From assembly GCA_050012675.1 (NCBI GenBank), contig JBEKGS010000016.1:46517-110516 (forward strand): a stretch of DNA of 64,000 bases, in the 5' to 3' direction. The notes beneath the pieces are model-generated. The model searched no databases. It was not told the DNA's origin and was given only the letters and a program-made list of their open reading frames with translations. A program made the translations under genes and the position numbers. Of this stretch, positions 52,382-61,457 are shown one piece after another; within the stretch, counting starts at the first letter, position 1; each line of letters opens with the position of its first letter. Origin of the DNA: Fen-455 sp050012675 (GTDB lineage Bacteria; Actinomycetota; Acidimicrobiia; Acidimicrobiales; Bog-793).

Positions 52382-53098
52382 TCAAGTCCCGATGTCCTCC
52401 CCGAGGTACGCCATACGAACACGGTCGTCGCGCAGCAACACCGCCGCGGTGTCCTGCAGCACGATCCTCCCCGTTTCGAGCACGTAGCCACGGTCGGCCA
52501 GCTGCAGGGCCTTGGCGGCGTTCTGCTCGACCAACAGGACCGTGACCCCCTGTTCCCGGATCGTCCTTATGATCTCGAAGATCGTCTGGACGAACAGCGG
52601 GCCGAGGCCCATGGAGGGCTCGTCCAAGAGCAGAAGCCGCGGTTCGGCCATGAGGGCCCGGCCGATTGCGAGCATCTGCTGTTCCCCGCCCGAGAGGTTG
52701 CCTCCCTGCTGCTTGCGACGCTCCTTGATGATCGGGAAGAGCTCGAAGACGTGCTCTATCTTCTCGTGCTGGCCGTGAGGCTTGTTGTAGGCACCGATCT
52801 CGAGGTTCTCGAGAACGGTCATCTGCGGGAAGATGCGGCGGCCCTCGGGCACGTGACTGATCCCGAGCTCGACGGTCTTGTGTGCCGCGAGCCGCGAGAT
52901 GTCGACCCCGTCGAAGCGGACCGTGCCCAAAGATGCATGGTGAAGCCCGGAGATCATCCGAAGCGTCGTGGTCTTGCCGGCGCCGTTGGCGCCGAGGAGA
53001 GTGACGATCTCGCCCTGATCGACCGAGATGGTGAAGTCGTGCAGGGCCGGGACGATGCCATAACGGACCTCGACCCCTGTCACTTCCAGCAGTGCCAT
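52382..53098 (-). CDS. livF: Branched-chain amino-acid-type ABC transporter ATPase LivF
   Basis: A 238-residue ABC ATPase. Walker A is LLGANGAGKTTTLRMI, signature NLSGGEQQMLAIGRALM and Walker B LLLLDEPSMGLGP. The short length and GLHHASLGTVRFDGVDISRL are typical of LivF. It forms a heterodimer with LivG to power uptake through LivH and LivM. Its ATG overlaps the stop of livG by one base (TGATG). It is the last gene of the liv operon. Confidence 0.93.
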   Translation of the reverse strand: MALLEVTGVEVRYGIVPALHDFTISVDQGEIVTLLGANGAGKTTTLRMISGLHHASLGTVRFDGVDISRLAAHKTVELGISHVPEGRRIFPQMTVLENLEIGAYNKPHGQHEKIEHVFELFPIIKERRKQQGGNLSGGEQQMLAIGRALMAEPRLLLLDEPSMGLGPLFVQTIFEIIRTIREQGVTVLLVEQNAAKALQLADRGYVLETGRIVLQDTAAVLLRDDRVRMAYLGEDIGT

Positions 53099-53952
53099 CA
53101 GAGCACCTCGGTCCCAGGGTCGGCTTCGCTGTCGGGCGTGCCCAGGTAGGCGTTGATCACGACCGGGTCCTTTTGGATCTCGGCCGGCGAGCCCTTGGCG
53201 ATCACCTGGCCGAAGTTCAGCACGATGATCCGCTCCGCCACCGACATGACGAGCTTCATGTCGTGCTCGATCAAGAGCACCGTCACGCCCAATTCGGAGC
53301 GCACCTTGCGGATCAGCTCGGCCAGCCCCACCTTTTCGGCGGGGTTGGTCCCCGCCGCGGGCTCGTCGAGCAGGAGCACCTCGGGGTTGGTGCCGAGCGC
53401 CCGCGCGATCTCGAGGCGCCGGCGGTCCCCGTAGGGCAGCGAGCTAGAGATCTCGTTCGCGCGCTTGGTCAGTCCGACGAACTTCAATAGCTCGAGGGTC
53501 CGTAGATCGCCCTCGTGCTCCTCCCGTCGGGTCCGGGGCAAGCGGAGCATGGCGCCGACCGGGCCGGTGTGCTGCTTCGACTCGACCCCGATCTTCACGT
53601 TCTCGAAGGTCGTCAAGGCGCTGAACATCCGTGAGGTCTGGAACGTCCTCGCCACTCCCAGCCGGTTCACCTTGTAGGGCTTGCGCCCGATGACGCTGAC
53701 GGGGTGCCCCTGCTTGGGGGTGAAGATGATCTTGCCCTCTTGGGGCGTGTAGACGCCCGTCAGGCAGTTGAACAACGACGTCTTCCCGGCTCCGTTGGGG
53801 CCTATGACCGAGAGGATCTCGCCCCGGTGCAGCTCGAGCGACACGTCGCTCAGGCTGGTGACGCCCCCGAATCTGAGAGTCACGTGTTCGACTGAGAACA
53901 CGAGGCCCGTGGGGTCGGCCTCGACGACCTCGGGCGGCGGGGCCGTGGTCAT
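53098..53952 (-). CDS. livG: Branched-chain amino-acid-type ABC transporter ATPase LivG
   Basis: A 284-residue ABC ATPase with Walker A SVIGPNGAGKTSLFNCLT, signature SSLPYGDRRRLEIARAL and Walker B VLLLDEPAAGTNP, the PAAGxN form being specific to LivG. The C-terminal FGQVIAKGSPAEIQKDPVVI-type end is also typical. The ATG at 53952 overlaps the stop of livM (ATGA). A much longer upstream reading in the same frame is antisense-free noise inside livM and is not used. Confidence 0.93.
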   Translation of the reverse strand: MTTAPPPEVVEADPTGLVFSVEHVTLRFGGVTSLSDVSLELHRGEILSVIGPNGAGKTSLFNCLTGVYTPQEGKIIFTPKQGHPVSVIGRKPYKVNRLGVARTFQTSRMFSALTTFENVKIGVESKQHTGPVGAMLRLPRTRREEHEGDLRTLELLKFVGLTKRANEISSSLPYGDRRRLEIARALGTNPEVLLLDEPAAGTNPAEKVGLAELIRKVRSELGVTVLLIEHDMKLVMSVAERIIVLNFGQVIAKGSPAEIQKDPVVINAYLGTPDSEADPGTEVL

Positions 53953-56102
53953 TCGGTCTCCGGGCTTATGTAGCCGGGCTCGTCGAGGGACAGCTTGCCG
54001 TAAGAGGAGGGAAGCGTCTCCCCCAAGGACGTGCTCCGCACGGGGCCGCCCGGTGGCTCGCCGTGGCCGACGCCTTCCTCGGTGAGGAAGATCTCCCGGC
54101 GTCGGCGGCGGGAGGGGATGAGCCCCTGGGGCCGGAAGATCATCATGAGCACGAGCAGGGCCCCGAGGTATATGAACTCGTCCTGGAACTGGTAGTCCTG
54201 GAACGAGTGCACCTGGAGATACTGGGGGAGCCACTGGATCACTGCCGCCCCTATCACCGCGCCTGCAATCGAGCCCATGCCACCGAAGATCACAAAGACG
54301 AGCACCAGAATCGATGTCTGGACGATGAAGTCGTTCGGCACGAGGCTCTGCACCTGGCTGGCGAAGAAGACTCCCGCAAACCCCGATGTCGAGGCACCGA
54401 TGGCGAACGCCATCACCTTGTACTTGAGGGCGTTGATGCCCACCGAGTCGGCCGCCACCTCGTCTTCGCGGATGGCCGTCCAGGAGCGCCCCACGCGGGA
54501 CTGCTCGAGGAAGCTGAAGGCCACCATGAAGAGGACCGCCACCCCGAGTATCAGGTAGTAGTAGGGCAGCACCGTCCCCGTCCAGCCATAGTCGACCACC
54601 AAGGGTCTGGCGACCAGATGCACCGAGAATTGCGGGATGACGCCCGGCGTGCCTGCGGGGCCGCCGGTGACTCCGTGGAGGTTGTTCGCGACTATCTCGA
54701 TGATCTCCCCGAACCCGAGGGTGACGATGGCCAGGTAGTCGCCTCGTAGGCGCAACGTAGGGGTCCCGATGAGGACACCGGTGAGCATGGCTGCCACGAT
54801 TGCGAAGGGAATGATCCAGAACGGGTTGAGCAGGAAGGGCGGTTGGATGGGCAACGCGCCTGTGAAATAGGCGGTCGTGTACGAGCCGATCGCCCAGAAG
54901 GCGATGTACCCCAGGTCCAGCAGTCCTGCAAAGCCGACGACGACGTTGAGGCCCATGGCCAAGAGCACGTAGATCGCCACCTGGGTAGTGAGGATCGACT
55001 GGATGCCCGGGTCCATGTGCAGGGGCCATTGGATGGCCACCAGCAGGGCCGCGATCGTGATCGCGGTCTTGCCGTACGCGAACGTCGCCTGCTTGGTGAT
55101 CCCGACGAATTCGAACTGGCCGGCGTGTTGGCGGGGGGAACCTCCGAGGGAACGTGCAAGGTCGATGGCCACTCCGGCGAGGGCGTAGACGACGACGATC
55201 GCACCGATGGCCATCACTACGAGACCGCCGGTGTGGTCGTGAACAAGGACGTGGATGGAGGCGAACCAATGTGCGAGCGTGTGAGGCGAAGATGTCCGCC
55301 AGGAAGTCCACGACGTCCACATCGCCCACCCGTAGACGACGAGGATGACTCCGGCGAGCCTTATGAGGCGCCGGCCACGGCGGGGGGCGACGACCTTTCG
55401 CAAAGCGGCGAGCCCGAAGAGCACGCCCTCGAGCACGCTCAGGGCCAGGGCCAGCCACAAAAGGAGCAGGCCGATGGTCCGGCTGTGCGGCACGGCCCCG
55501 ATCGTGTTGAGGTACTTGGAGACCGGGTTGTGCATCCAGGCGAGCACCCCGTAAACGGCGAGGAGCGCGTACGCGCCGGGCCTGGCGATCCGCAAGGACC
55601 GTGACTGGAACAAGTAGACGACCAGCTCCATCCCCGCGAGGGCAAAGCCGATCTCGATGCAGACGCCGCCCTTCCAGGTGTTGTCAGGTGAGATCCACGA
55701 GACCCAGATGAAGCCGAACACGACGATGGCGCCGTCGAAGGCAAGTCGCACAGTCCGCACTGCGCTGAGCCGGGCGATCGAGGAGCCGAGCCGCCTGGTT
55801 GCCGAGCTCGCCGTCCGGCCGGAGACCTTCGAGATGGTCACGGCTGCAAACAGCACGGCACCAAAGCCGAGGAACCAGAACAGTCTCGGGAACTGCAGCG
55901 CGCCGGTGAAACCTGAAGTCGGCGCTGCGTTCGTGCCGGGGGGCCCGGTCATGATCGCCAGGACCACCGCGGCCAGCATGCACAGGACGAAACGCTGAAC
56001 GGTCTCGTTGCCGGCGAGGCGCGCAAGGCGCGTCGAGAGTTGCACCCGCGGCTGGCCGCGGGCTGGGCCGGGAACAGGGAGCTCCAAGCCCGTCGTCGTC
56101 AT
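53949..56102 (-). CDS. livM: ABC transporter permease LivM with long N-terminal membrane extension
   Basis: A 717-residue permease, about twice the usual length. The C-terminal half (about 375-675) is canonical LivM: YVLLAMGLNVVVGFAGLLDL, LRLRGDYLAIVTLGFGEII, RSWTAIREDEVAADSVGIN and IFGGMGSIAGAVIGAAVIQW. The N-terminal about 370 residues add roughly seven to nine hydrophobic segments (FVLCMLAAVVLAIMTGPPG, FWFLGFGAVLFAAVTIS and others) with no recognised domain, and the protein ends in a 45-residue polar tail. The ATG at 56102 overlaps the livH stop, so the extension is truly in frame and not a mis-called start. Confidence 0.88.
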   Translation of the reverse strand: MTTTGLELPVPGPARGQPRVQLSTRLARLAGNETVQRFVLCMLAAVVLAIMTGPPGTNAAPTSGFTGALQFPRLFWFLGFGAVLFAAVTISKVSGRTASSATRRLGSSIARLSAVRTVRLAFDGAIVVFGFIWVSWISPDNTWKGGVCIEIGFALAGMELVVYLFQSRSLRIARPGAYALLAVYGVLAWMHNPVSKYLNTIGAVPHSRTIGLLLLWLALALSVLEGVLFGLAALRKVVAPRRGRRLIRLAGVILVVYGWAMWTSWTSWRTSSPHTLAHWFASIHVLVHDHTGGLVVMAIGAIVVVYALAGVAIDLARSLGGSPRQHAGQFEFVGITKQATFAYGKTAITIAALLVAIQWPLHMDPGIQSILTTQVAIYVLLAMGLNVVVGFAGLLDLGYIAFWAIGSYTTAYFTGALPIQPPFLLNPFWIIPFAIVAAMLTGVLIGTPTLRLRGDYLAIVTLGFGEIIEIVANNLHGVTGGPAGTPGVIPQFSVHLVARPLVVDYGWTGTVLPYYYLILGVAVLFMVAFSFLEQSRVGRSWTAIREDEVAADSVGINALKYKVMAFAIGASTSGFAGVFFASQVQSLVPNDFIVQTSILVLVFVIFGGMGSIAGAVIGAAVIQWLPQYLQVHSFQDYQFQDEFIYLGALLVLMMIFRPQGLIPSRRRRREIFLTEEGVGHGEPPGGPVRSTSLGETLPSSYGKLSLDEPGYISPETE

Positions 56103-57046
56103 GCCTCCCTCCCCAGGCGCTCGCCGAGGATGCCGGTGGGACGGAAGAGCAGGAGCATGACGAGCACGCCGAAGGCGACGACGTCCTGCCACTCCGCGGA
56201 CATCCAGCGAAGGGGAATGCTCTCGAACACCCCGAGCAAAAGACCCCCGACCATGGCTCCCCGGATGTTGCCGATGCCGCCCAGGACCGCGGCAGTGAAG
56301 GCCTTCAGTCCCGGGACGAAGCCCATCGTGTAGATGACGCCGAACTGGAGGCCGAAGAGGAACCCCGCGGCTCCGCCCATGAGGCCGCCGAGCACGAACG
56401 TGAGTGCGATCGTGCGGTCGATGTGCACTCCCATGAGGCTGGCGGTCTCGGCGTCCTGCGCGACCGCACGGATGCCCTTTCCGAGCTTTGTGCGGTTCAC
56501 GACGACGTCGAGCACGAGCAGGAGAACGAGAGCTACGACCATGGTCAGGATCCAGTCGGACTGGACTCCGACGCCGCACAGGGTAAAGGCGTTGCCGTCC
56601 ATCACCTGGGGCGTTTGGATGAACGCCGTGTAGCGCCCGAACTCCTTGCCCGAGATGTTGTAAAGGAAGTAGGACGCGCCGATGGCACTGATCAGATAGG
56701 TGAGCCTCGGGGCGTTGCGCTTGCGCAGGGGCCGGTACGCGACCCGCTCGAGCACGAAGGCAGCCGCGCCGCCGGCGAGGGCGCCCGCGATGATCCCGAG
56801 GATCATGAACCCGACTGCCCAGAACCCCGCCGGGGTGGAGTTGCCGAGGAGGGCCCGCATGGCGAACAGTCCACCGAACCCCCCTGACATCACGATCTCG
56901 GAGTGAGCGAAGTTGATCAGCCTCAGCACGCCGTAGACCAGGGTGTAGCCGAGCGCTATGAGCGCGTAGAGGAACCCGTTGGCGAGACCGCCAACGACCA
57001 GCGAGACCCAGATGTTGTTGTTCGCTATGAACCCCGGGCAATGCAT
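56099..57046 (-). CDS. livH: ABC transporter permease LivH
   Basis: A 315-residue permease with about eight membrane segments. GFLYALIALGYTLVYGVLRL and NFAHSEIVMSGGF are the LivH entry, LGKGIRAVAQDAETASLMGV the cytoplasmic EAA-like loop, and GLKAFTAAVLGGIGNIRGAM the conserved end. It forms the channel with LivM. It is the first gene after the hairpin at 57109-57143 and is probably reached by read-through from the binding-protein gene. Confidence 0.92.
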   Translation of the reverse strand: MHCPGFIANNNIWVSLVVGGLANGFLYALIALGYTLVYGVLRLINFAHSEIVMSGGFGGLFAMRALLGNSTPAGFWAVGFMILGIIAGALAGGAAAFVLERVAYRPLRKRNAPRLTYLISAIGASYFLYNISGKEFGRYTAFIQTPQVMDGNAFTLCGVGVQSDWILTMVVALVLLLVLDVVVNRTKLGKGIRAVAQDAETASLMGVHIDRTIALTFVLGGLMGGAAGFLFGLQFGVIYTMGFVPGLKAFTAAVLGGIGNIRGAMVGGLLLGVFESIPLRWMSAEWQDVVAFGVLVMLLLFRPTGILGERLGREA

Positions 57047-57108
57047 GTGTTCGCCTCACACCCCTCGGTCTTGCGCAGCACAGTAGCGAAATGGCCCGAC
57101 AATGGAAA

Positions 57109-57143
57109 AGCCGGGCACCCCGCGAGTAGCGGAGTGCCCGGCT
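57109..57143 (-). terminator. Terminator/attenuator between binding-protein and permease genes
   Basis: On the minus strand, AGCCGGGCAC-T-CCGC and GCGG-G-GTGCCCGGCT pair into a long stem with a 5-nt loop, followed by TTTT. It lies 22 nt beyond the stop of the binding-protein gene, the right place to make that product more abundant than the permeases. Confidence 0.85.
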
Positions 57144-57165
57144 AGTTCACGTCTAAAGAGCCGCG

Positions 57166-58386
57166 TTACTCGAGTCCGAGTTGTACGAGGTTGCCGTGCT
57201 CCACTTCGTTGACGTAGATCGCGTTGCCCTTGATGTTCCCGTTGGACGTGAAGGAGATCGTCTTGGTGAGGCCCACGTACACGATCTTGTGCAGTCCCGT
57301 GACGACGTTCTGACGGGTGATGTTCATCGTCCCGCCCTTCTCCGAAGAGAGGATCTTGAGCTCGTCGATGATCGTGTTGGTTGCGTCGAACGCCTCAGCT
57401 GAGTAGATGGCCGGCGCGAACTTCGCGACCTTCTTGAACCCGGCGGCGAAAGCGTTGTCAGCCATGGTCTTGCCGATCACGGCGCACGCGCAGCTGGTGT
57501 ACACGCCGTTGGCGGCGGTGTGCGGGTTGGTGCCGGCGATAAGCGAGATGCTGTCGCTTCCGTCACCGCTCATCACCTTGCCGGTGTAGCCCGCCTTGTG
57601 CAGGGCGCTGACCAGGAGACCGAGGTCGCAGTAGTAGCCGCCGTAGAAGAGCAGCTGCGGCTTGGCGCTCACGACCGTGGCCGCGTCGTCGGGGTACTGC
57701 GTCGGGCTCGCGGTCCCGTCGCTGCACTGGGTGGTGCCCGGGAACGAGCCCCGTGTCACCTTGGCTCCGTCCTTGCGAGCCTGGGAGGCAAAGGCGTCGG
57801 CAAGTCCAACGCCGTAAGTGCTGGCGTCGTCGACGACATAGAGGTCCTTGTCCTTGAGCGTGCTGATGACCCAGTTCGCGTCAGCTGGTCCCTGGACGCT
57901 GTCGTCAGCCACGACCCGGAAGAAGTTCTTCCATCCGTAGGTGGCCAGAGCCGGCAGGGTCGCCGACGGGCTCACAGTCGCCAGGTGGTTGGCACTGAAC
58001 GTCGGCTCGGCGGCTTTGGTCGCGCCCGAGAAGGCCGGGCCCACCACGGCGATGACGTTCTTGTTGGAGACGAGCTCCTGGGCGTCGGTCGGCGACAGCG
58101 TTGCCGAGCCCTGGTCGTCCTTGGGGACGTAGGTAAGCATGAAGGGAAGCTTGCCGAACGCAGACTTCCCGGAGTTCGCCGCTTGCACGGCGTACTCGAC
58201 CGCGTACGCCATGTTCAGGCCGAGCTGCGCGTTGCCGCCCGAAAGAGGACCCTCGTAGGCGATGGCGTAGGTCGGTGTGGTCGTGGCCTGGTGCTTGGCG
58301 TTTGCGAACGCCGCGCCGCTCAGGCTCGCGAGCACGAGTGCTCCCGCCACGAGCGGAATGGCGGCCTTGGTGAGCAACTGCCTCAT
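57166..58386 (-). CDS. livJ: Branched-chain amino-acid-type ABC transporter substrate-binding protein
   Basis: A 406-residue periplasmic-binding-protein-like (LivJ/AmiC type) receptor. A signal peptide (residues 1-30, VAGALVLASLSGAAFANA) leads into IAYEGPLSGGNAQLGLNMAY, LVSNKNVIAVVGPAFSGATK and DDASTYGVGLADAF, all typical of the family. There is no lipobox Cys, which is unusual for a Gram-positive receptor; cleavage after AFA would release a soluble protein. GGAGGAG precedes the ATG. It heads the liv operon; the ligand may be an amino acid, amide or urea-like compound. Confidence 0.9.
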   Translation of the reverse strand: MRQLLTKAAIPLVAGALVLASLSGAAFANAKHQATTTPTYAIAYEGPLSGGNAQLGLNMAYAVEYAVQAANSGKSAFGKLPFMLTYVPKDDQGSATLSPTDAQELVSNKNVIAVVGPAFSGATKAAEPTFSANHLATVSPSATLPALATYGWKNFFRVVADDSVQGPADANWVISTLKDKDLYVVDDASTYGVGLADAFASQARKDGAKVTRGSFPGTTQCSDGTASPTQYPDDAATVVSAKPQLLFYGGYYCDLGLLVSALHKAGYTGKVMSGDGSDSISLIAGTNPHTAANGVYTSCACAVIGKTMADNAFAAGFKKVAKFAPAIYSAEAFDATNTIIDELKILSSEKGGTMNITRQNVVTGLHKIVYVGLTKTISFTSNGNIKGNAIYVNEVEHGNLVQLGLE

Positions 58387-58609
58387 GTGGTCTCCTCCAC
58401 TAAGTATGGACTGAGGGAGCTCCCGTTCGCCCCCCAGTACCTGTCCGAAGACAGTGGCGAAACCTTACTGGCTCAGTGCGTATTGAACAAGCGGGGCGTA
58501 ACCAAGACGTAACGGCGTAGCAACACAAGTTCCGAGGAGAGCCTCCCTCGACAGGCAGAGCCGGCGGCCAACGCCGAAAAATCAGAATCAGCGACCGAGC
58601 TGCCCGTTT

Positions 58610-59734
58610 TCAGTTGACGATCGTGACGAGCGTTCCGTAGGCGAGATAGGGCCACGCCAGGGCTGCGTCCGCGAGCGGCAGCTCGACGCATCCCAGGCTC
58701 TGTGGGATGCCGTAGTCGGCGCGATCCATGTAGTGCACCGCGTCGTTGCCCTTGAAATAGGCGATGTACTGGACGAGATCCGCGTAGTGCCGACCGTCCG
58801 GGTTGGTGCCCCGCATGACCTGTCGCCTGAGACGCGCGTCGACGGGGAAGGTCCCGTCGGGTGTCGGGGACTCGGGGATGCCGGTGTTCGCCAGGCTGTG
58901 AAGCACGACGACCCCGTCGTGGTAGATGGTGAGCGACTCCGGGTCCGCCTTGTCGGCGAGCGCGTAGTTGTACCCCCCGGTGTTGACCACGCCCGAGGAG
59001 AGGGCACTGAGCAAAGAGGTCCAAAGTGCGGGCCCGATGTCCCCGTCGGGCACGAGGCCGTGGTCTGCCTGGAAAGACATGATGAGGCCCCGAGTGAAGA
59101 CGTTGTCGACCCCGGGCTCCCACATCGCGCTGAGCTCGACCGGCCAGCCCTTGTCGCGCCAGGTGTACGAGCCGGCGGGAGGGTCGTAGGTCGCCGCCAG
59201 CTGGGCGGCCGCGTCACTCGTCGCGATCGGTGAGCCGGCCGGTGTCCAGGCGAGCGGCGAGTAGTCGAGAAGGGAGAGCAATTGCTGTATTCGCACTACC
59301 GAGCCGTTCGCGACCTGGAACTGCTCGACGTCTGATTCCCCGAGCTTGCCTCCGTTGGCACCTGTCAGCCCGCCGGGTCCTCCCGGCACCGTGACGTCGA
59401 TCTGGGCGAGCGGGGCGAAGTCGCTGCTCGGCGTGAAGGTGATCGTCGCGCCGCTTGATCTCCAGGACCCGGGTGTCGTCGCGTCGAGGGTCGGAAGTGC
59501 CGAGTTCTTCGCCAGCGGGGACGACAAGGTGATGGTGATGGGTGAAGTCGGGGCGACCCCCGTGGCTCCGTTGCCCGGGACGATGGAGACGACGCTCAGC
59601 GTCGCAGGAGCGACGCCGGTGGTTCTTCGATGTGAGCCGGACTGGTGACCTGACCTCGTTGTCGGCGAAGGCGTCCGGTGGTCGAAGGCACGCGTGGCCA
59701 GCACGCCGATCAGGCCCCCGACGCAGAGACTCAT
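58610..59734 (-). CDS. L,D-transpeptidase (YkuD) with Ig-like domain
   Basis: A 374-residue exported protein with an N-terminal membrane anchor (MSLCVGGLIGVLATRAF). Residues 50-135 form a bacterial Ig-like domain (VVSIVPGNGATGVAPTSPIT), residues 150-230 a peptidoglycan-binding-like helical part, and residues 250-374 a YkuD catalytic domain with His334 and Cys349 in the motif HYMDRADYGIPQSLGCVELP. It cross-links peptidoglycan stem peptides 3-3. This arrangement matches actinobacterial Ldt enzymes. The anchor is short and no ribosome site is clear, so the true start may be a little upstream. Confidence 0.88.
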   Translation of the reverse strand: MSLCVGGLIGVLATRAFDHRTPSPTTRSGHQSGSHRRTTGVAPATLSVVSIVPGNGATGVAPTSPITITLSSPLAKNSALPTLDATTPGSWRSSGATITFTPSSDFAPLAQIDVTVPGGPGGLTGANGGKLGESDVEQFQVANGSVVRIQQLLSLLDYSPLAWTPAGSPIATSDAAAQLAATYDPPAGSYTWRDKGWPVELSAMWEPGVDNVFTRGLIMSFQADHGLVPDGDIGPALWTSLLSALSSGVVNTGGYNYALADKADPESLTIYHDGVVVLHSLANTGIPESPTPDGTFPVDARLRRQVMRGTNPDGRHYADLVQYIAYFKGNDAVHYMDRADYGIPQSLGCVELPLADAALAWPYLAYGTLVTIVN

Positions 59735-60354
59735 GGCGACGGCTGCAAGGCCAAGAGCGGGTGAGCGGCGCCCCCGTGCGCGGTAGGTGGTCGTGGCGAC
59801 TCGTCTTCCCTCCGTGTCCTCAGTTTGCCACCTTGTCCCAGCGACCCGGGTCCGCCCCGGTCAGGCCACCTGTGGGCTCCTCCTTGGTGCTCACTTGAAG
59901 CTGGTCGGGGCGGGATGGCCAAACTCAACTGGGCGGCAGCCCAAGGCCGCCGCTGCGGACAACGTCGCCGGCCCGGATCGCCATGCGTCCCTCGGCCTTC
60001 AGTTGATGAGCGTCCTTCTTGAGGCTGGTCACGGTTTGCTTGTTCACAGAGAGCAGATTCGCTACAGCGACGCGGTCGTCGGCGACCAAGGTCCGAATGT
60101 CGATCGCCACCTTGCCGGTGATGGCGATGCGCATGATGGCGTCTTGTGGCCGGATGACCCGCCTGGCAGAGGTTCGGTCGACCGGAGCCACCAAGAGCCG
60201 GCCCGCACCGGAGAGATGCCGGCCGTCGAGTCATCCGAGCCTTGTTCGTGATCAATCCGAGTCCCGCCCACTCGCCAAGGCTGGCGCTGCGAGTGGTACA
60301 AACTCCGTGGCGGACCACTGCGTCGCAAGTCGCGCCGGGCCAAGGAGGGCTTAC
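59735..60354. other. Intergenic region with uncertain small frame
   Basis: About 620 bases between the L,D-transpeptidase and the next gene. On the minus strand a frame at 59925-60194 (89 residues) contains IRPQDAIMRIAITG, which recalls the N-terminus of zinc alcohol dehydrogenases (PTDAIVRITxTGICGSD), but the rest does not follow that family. I see nothing else here. Confidence 0.35.
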
Positions 60355-61278
60355 ATGCTTGTCGTGGGGACCACAGGGCACCTGGAGGACCTTGATCGCT
60401 CTTACACCTATGCACAAGACGTGTCCGTCACCGCATTGGCCGTCGGTTCGTTCACCGGGGGAGTCGGGAGCTTGTTGCCGTCCGCGGCCCGTCCTGTGTG
60501 GAGCCTTCTCGACCGTGAGCGCATCGTCGCGCTCGAGGAGTTCGATGTCGCGCCGCTGGTGCGCTTGCCGACAGGGTCGGCCCAAAGCCTGGCGGTATCG
60601 CCCGGAGGCAGCCTTGTCGTCGGGCTTGAAGGCGCTCATCTCCTGACCGTGTCGTCAGAAGGCGTGATCAGCGAGGTCGGGTCCTTCGACGCGGTTGGCG
60701 GCAGGGACGAGTGGCACAACCCCGCCGGGCCGGCGCCGGAACTTCGTTCGATCGCCGTCACGAGCAGCGACGTGTGGTTCGCAGGAGTGCACGTAGGTGG
60801 CCTCTGGCGCTCCAAGGACCGCGGCGGGACCTGGCAGAACGTGATCGCTCCCGAGGCGGATGTTCACGAGGTGGTCGCCGGAGAGGACGACTGCATCGCG
60901 GTCGCCGCCGCGGTCGGGTTCGGGTGGAGCAAGGACGCCGGTGACACTTGGCAGTGGACGACCGACGGTCTGCACGCCGGTTATTCGAGAGCGGTCGCCT
61001 TGGACGGCGACGTCGCGTTCGTTACCGCCTCGACCGGACCAGAGACGGCGGACGGACGCCTGTACCGATGCCATCTCGGGGACGCCTTCGAGGCGTGCTC
61101 GGGAGGGCTCCCTCCATCCTTCCCCTTCAATCTCGACACCGGTTGCATAGCGGCGCGGGCCGGGAGGGCGGCCCTCGGCACGCGCAACGGCCTCGTCTAC
61201 CTGTCCGGTGACAAAGGGTCCACGTGGGCTCTTGCGGCAGACCGGATGCGAAACGTGACCGTCCTGCGCTTCGCCTGA
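60355..61278 (+). CDS. BNR-like beta-propeller protein
   Basis: A 307-residue protein with Asp-box-like repeats (WRSKDRGGTWQNV, WSKDAGDTWQWT, SGDKGSTWALA) separated by about 45-70 residues, so a small sialidase-like propeller. No signal peptide and no catalytic residues identified. AGGAGGGC lies before the ATG at 60355. It is distinct in sequence from the other BNR protein in the window and has no neighbour of clear relation. The function is unknown. Confidence 0.72.
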   Translation: MLVVGTTGHLEDLDRSYTYAQDVSVTALAVGSFTGGVGSLLPSAARPVWSLLDRERIVALEEFDVAPLVRLPTGSAQSLAVSPGGSLVVGLEGAHLLTVSSEGVISEVGSFDAVGGRDEWHNPAGPAPELRSIAVTSSDVWFAGVHVGGLWRSKDRGGTWQNVIAPEADVHEVVAGEDDCIAVAAAVGFGWSKDAGDTWQWTTDGLHAGYSRAVALDGDVAFVTASTGPETADGRLYRCHLGDAFEACSGGLPPSFPFNLDTGCIAARAGRAALGTRNGLVYLSGDKGSTWALAADRMRNVTVLRFA

Positions 61279-61457
61279 CGATCTCCCGAGCGCACGAGGC
61301 TCGTCCCGGAGGGCTGTCGGGCACCACGGGCGAGGCGGCTTGCAGCGGCCCTGCAGATATGATCGGGCGACCCAGCCAGGAGACAGCAGCTGGAATCACC
61401 TCGCCCGGGCGGATCAAGCCGCGGGCCGCGCCCGGAGAATCTGAGAGAGGGGACACC

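Noticed and set aside
53953..57059. Long minus-strand frames through livM and livH ahead of the chosen livG and livM starts
   Set aside because: They lie in other frames of genes with obvious permease sequence, and the ATGA overlaps fix the true starts.
59925..60194. Possible alcohol dehydrogenase remnant (IRPQDAIMRIAITG)
   Set aside because: Only about 14 residues look like the family; the GxCGSD zinc segment and everything after it are missing.
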